Shown here: one piece after another, positions 62,681-64,000 of the stretch
How positions within the stretch are numbered: position 1 is the first letter of the stretch
Layout: every line of letters starts with the position of its first letter
DNA from: an uncultured Bacilli bacterium
Lineage (GTDB): Bacteria > Bacillota_I > Bacilli_A > RF39 > UBA660
Assembly: GCA_934090685.1 (NCBI GenBank)
Contig: CAKOJN010000002.1
Coordinates: 62,001-126,000 of the forward strand
Length of the DNA stretch: 64,000 nt
Direction: 5' to 3'
The notes under the pieces: generated by a model
Database searches by the model: none
What the model saw: only the letters and a program-made list of their open reading frames with translations
What the model was told of the DNA's origin: nothing
Translations under genes and position numbers: made by a program

Positions 62681-62696
62681 TTAGTTGCCTAACTAA
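62681..62696 (+). promoter_or_regulatory. Palindromic operator, probable MarR site
   Basis: TTAGTT-GCCT-AACTAA, a 16-bp perfect dyad just after the -10 and directly before the ribosome binding site. Position suits autorepression by the MarR protein. Confidence 0.7.
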
Positions 62697-62706
62697 TGGA
62701 GGGCGT

Positions 62707-63156
62707 ATGAATAATAGTGTGAGTGATGAAATTAAAAAAATACATAATCTTACTATTAGGAAAATGATATCTTTAACTAAAAAAGAAAACATGGATTTTA
62801 TTAGTCCATCTCAAATAATGATAATAAAATATCTTAGTGAGAGTAAAAAAGAAGTATATCAAAAAGACTTAGGAGAATGTTTTCCATTAAGAAAATCTAC
62901 TATATGTGGAATAGTTAAGACTATGCAAAAAAATGGTCTTATTAAACTAACTAATTCTGAAAATGATTTAAGAAGTAAAAGAATAGAATTAACTGATTTA
63001 TCTAAAAATATTAATAATAGAATTAAGAATAGTTTTAAAAAGTTTGATGAGATGATTATTAAAGATATTGATAGTAGTGACTTAGAAATATTTTTTAAAG
63101 TATGTAGTCAAATACAAAATAATTTGAAAGGAGAAAATTATGACAAAGATATTTAA
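62707..63156 (+). CDS. MarR family transcriptional regulator
   Basis: 149 residues from ATG 62707 (GGAGGG upstream); an earlier in-frame ATG would place the start inside the operator. Winged helix-turn-helix: ISPSQIMIIKYL, YQKDLGECFPLRKSTICGIVKTMQKNGLI, then the wing NSENDLRSKRIELTD. Probably represses its own operon. The ABC exporter gene overlaps its end by 17 nt, the familiar MarR-plus-two-ABC (RcrRPQ-like) arrangement. Confidence 0.92.
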   Translation: MNNSVSDEIKKIHNLTIRKMISLTKKENMDFISPSQIMIIKYLSESKKEVYQKDLGECFPLRKSTICGIVKTMQKNGLIKLTNSENDLRSKRIELTDLSKNINNRIKNSFKKFDEMIIKDIDSSDLEIFFKVCSQIQNNLKGENYDKDI

Positions 63157-64000
63157 AAATCTTAATAAAAAAGATTATTTTTTAATGCCAATTATTATTT
63201 TATTGATAGTATTACAGGTATATTTAGAACTTAGAATACCAGAATACATGACACAAATAACTACTCTTGTTAAAACAAGTGGTACAATTAATGAAATATT
63301 AACTCAAGGTATTTATATGACTTCATGTGCATTTTTGAGTTTAATATCTTCTGTTATAGTTGGATATATTGTTGCGAATATTACGGCTAATTTCTCATTA
63401 AATGTTAGACGTAAGTTATTTACTAAAGTAAATGATTTTAGTCTTGAAGAAATAAAAAAATTTAGTACTAGTAGTTTAATAACTAGAACTACTAATGATG
63501 TTACTAATCTTGAAATGTTACTTTCTATGGGACTTCAATTATTGATTAAAGCTCCTATAACAGCTATTTGGGCTATTAAGAAAATACTAGGTAAAAACTT
63601 TACATGGTCTGTTGTTACTGGTTCTGCTGTATTAGTATTAATAATAATGATAATTGTACTTGTTATTTTAGTATTACCTAAGTTTAAATTAGTACAAAAG
63701 TTAATTGATAAGATTAATGGTCTTACTCGTGAAAATTTAAAGGGTATTCGTGTTATAAGAGCTTTTAATGCTGAAGAGTTCCACGAAAATAAATTTGAGC
63801 GTCAAAATAAAAAACTTACTGATATACAAATATTTAATCAAAAGGTAATGAGCATTACTTCACCAGTAATGTATTTAATAATGAATGGTGTTTCACTTGC
63901 TATATACTTTACAGGAGCATATATGTTAGATTCTGCTTTATTTGCAGAAAAAATAGATTTGTTTAGTAACATGGTTGTATTCACATCATACGCGATGCAA
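63140..64000 (+). CDS. ABC exporter, membrane domain (runs off the right edge)
   Basis: At least 287 residues and open to the window end. Starts at ATG 63140, with AAAGGAG 6 nt upstream. Type I ABC exporter membrane domain: first helix near 15-33, then IPEYMTQITTLV, TSSLITRTTNDVTNLEMLL, and the coupling-region phrase LTRENLKGIRVIRAFNAEEFHENKF, typical of the DrrA-less heterodimeric multidrug-type exporters. The ATPase part lies outside. Controlled with marR; likely half of a heterodimer whose partner follows downstream. Confidence 0.9.
   Translation, partial: MTKIFKNLNKKDYFLMPIIILLIVLQVYLELRIPEYMTQITTLVKTSGTINEILTQGIYMTSCAFLSLISSVIVGYIVANITANFSLNVRRKLFTKVNDFSLEEIKKFSTSSLITRTTNDVTNLEMLLSMGLQLLIKAPITAIWAIKKILGKNFTWSVVTGSAVLVLIIMIIVLVILVLPKFKLVQKLIDKINGLTRENLKGIRVIRAFNAEEFHENKFERQNKKLTDIQIFNQKVMSITSPVMYLIMNGVSLAIYFTGAYMLDSALFAEKIDLFSNMVVFTSYAMQ

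Noticed and set aside
1..64000. CRISPR arrays, insertion sequences, rRNA genes, prophage
   Set aside because: None visible: no regularly spaced repeats, transposase motifs, rRNA sequence or phage structural genes.

Overview
The window is AT-rich, densely packed DNA from a Gram-positive-type bacterium of the Firmicutes/Bacilli. Translation is standard: TGA is used as a stop codon, so this is not a Mycoplasma-type code. Shine-Dalgarno sites and extended -10 promoters (TGn-TATAAT) are strong. T-box leaders, RNase Y, a PASTA kinase with its PP2C phosphatase, ParC/ParE, GatCAB, Fem-type peptidoglycan bridge enzymes and sortase-like anchoring also point to Bacilli. Rubrerythrin suggests an anaerobe. 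A spoVIF homologue and a YdcC/GerS-like lipoprotein suggest a sporulating ancestry. I infer an uncultured gut-type lineage near Erysipelotrichales/RF39, but sequence alone cannot fix the genus.

Layout. 1-441: five tRNAs (fMet, Asp, Phe, Arg, Pro), followed by a lone MvaI/BcnI-like restriction nuclease on the opposite strand. 1.4-12.1 kb: a MacB/FtsX-type ABC protein, a DHH phosphoesterase, a D,D-carboxypeptidase, RNase Y, a short-chain dehydrogenase, a thioredoxin plus thioredoxin-CcdA pair, and spoVIF. 12.1-18.2 kb: a Fem-type transferase (reverse strand), enolase, secG, RNase R, smpB. 18.2-22.3 kb: secE-nusG and rplK-rplA, split by rubrerythrin and a zinc dehydrogenase. 22.3-31.8 kb: a DUF378 protein, a lipoprotein that seems to start at AUU, ftsA-ftsZ, a surface-repeat protein, then a tight RNA-modification operon ending in hisS. 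31.9-41.1 kb: an LRR surface protein with an NPKTG sorting signal, two reverse-strand tRNAs, parE-parC, a glycosyltransferase and small membrane proteins. 41.2-47.8 kb: a T-box(Asn)-controlled asnS-aspS-gatCAB operon. 47.9-58.4 kb: a DUF3048 protein, a Pro/Glu-rich membrane protein, T-box(Ala)-alaS (short form), rlmN, PP2C-PASTA kinase-rsgA-rpe, and an unknown zinc-peptidase-like protein. 58.4-64 kb: an accessory-looking end with a C39 peptidase ABC exporter and two tiny double-glycine peptides, a prepilin-LRR protein behind a promoter with a G10 tract in its spacer, and a MarR regulator with an ABC exporter that runs off the right edge.

The most interesting points are: (a) the C39 exporter with two unlisted double-glycine peptides, likely a small bacteriocin or signalling system; (b) the G10 tract between -35 and -10 of the prepilin-LRR gene, which looks like a slipped-strand phase-variation switch; (c) a LysM-like insert inside the catalytic region of RNase R; (d) a 38-bp promoter element shared by the C39 exporter and an unknown 104-residue protein 25 kb away.
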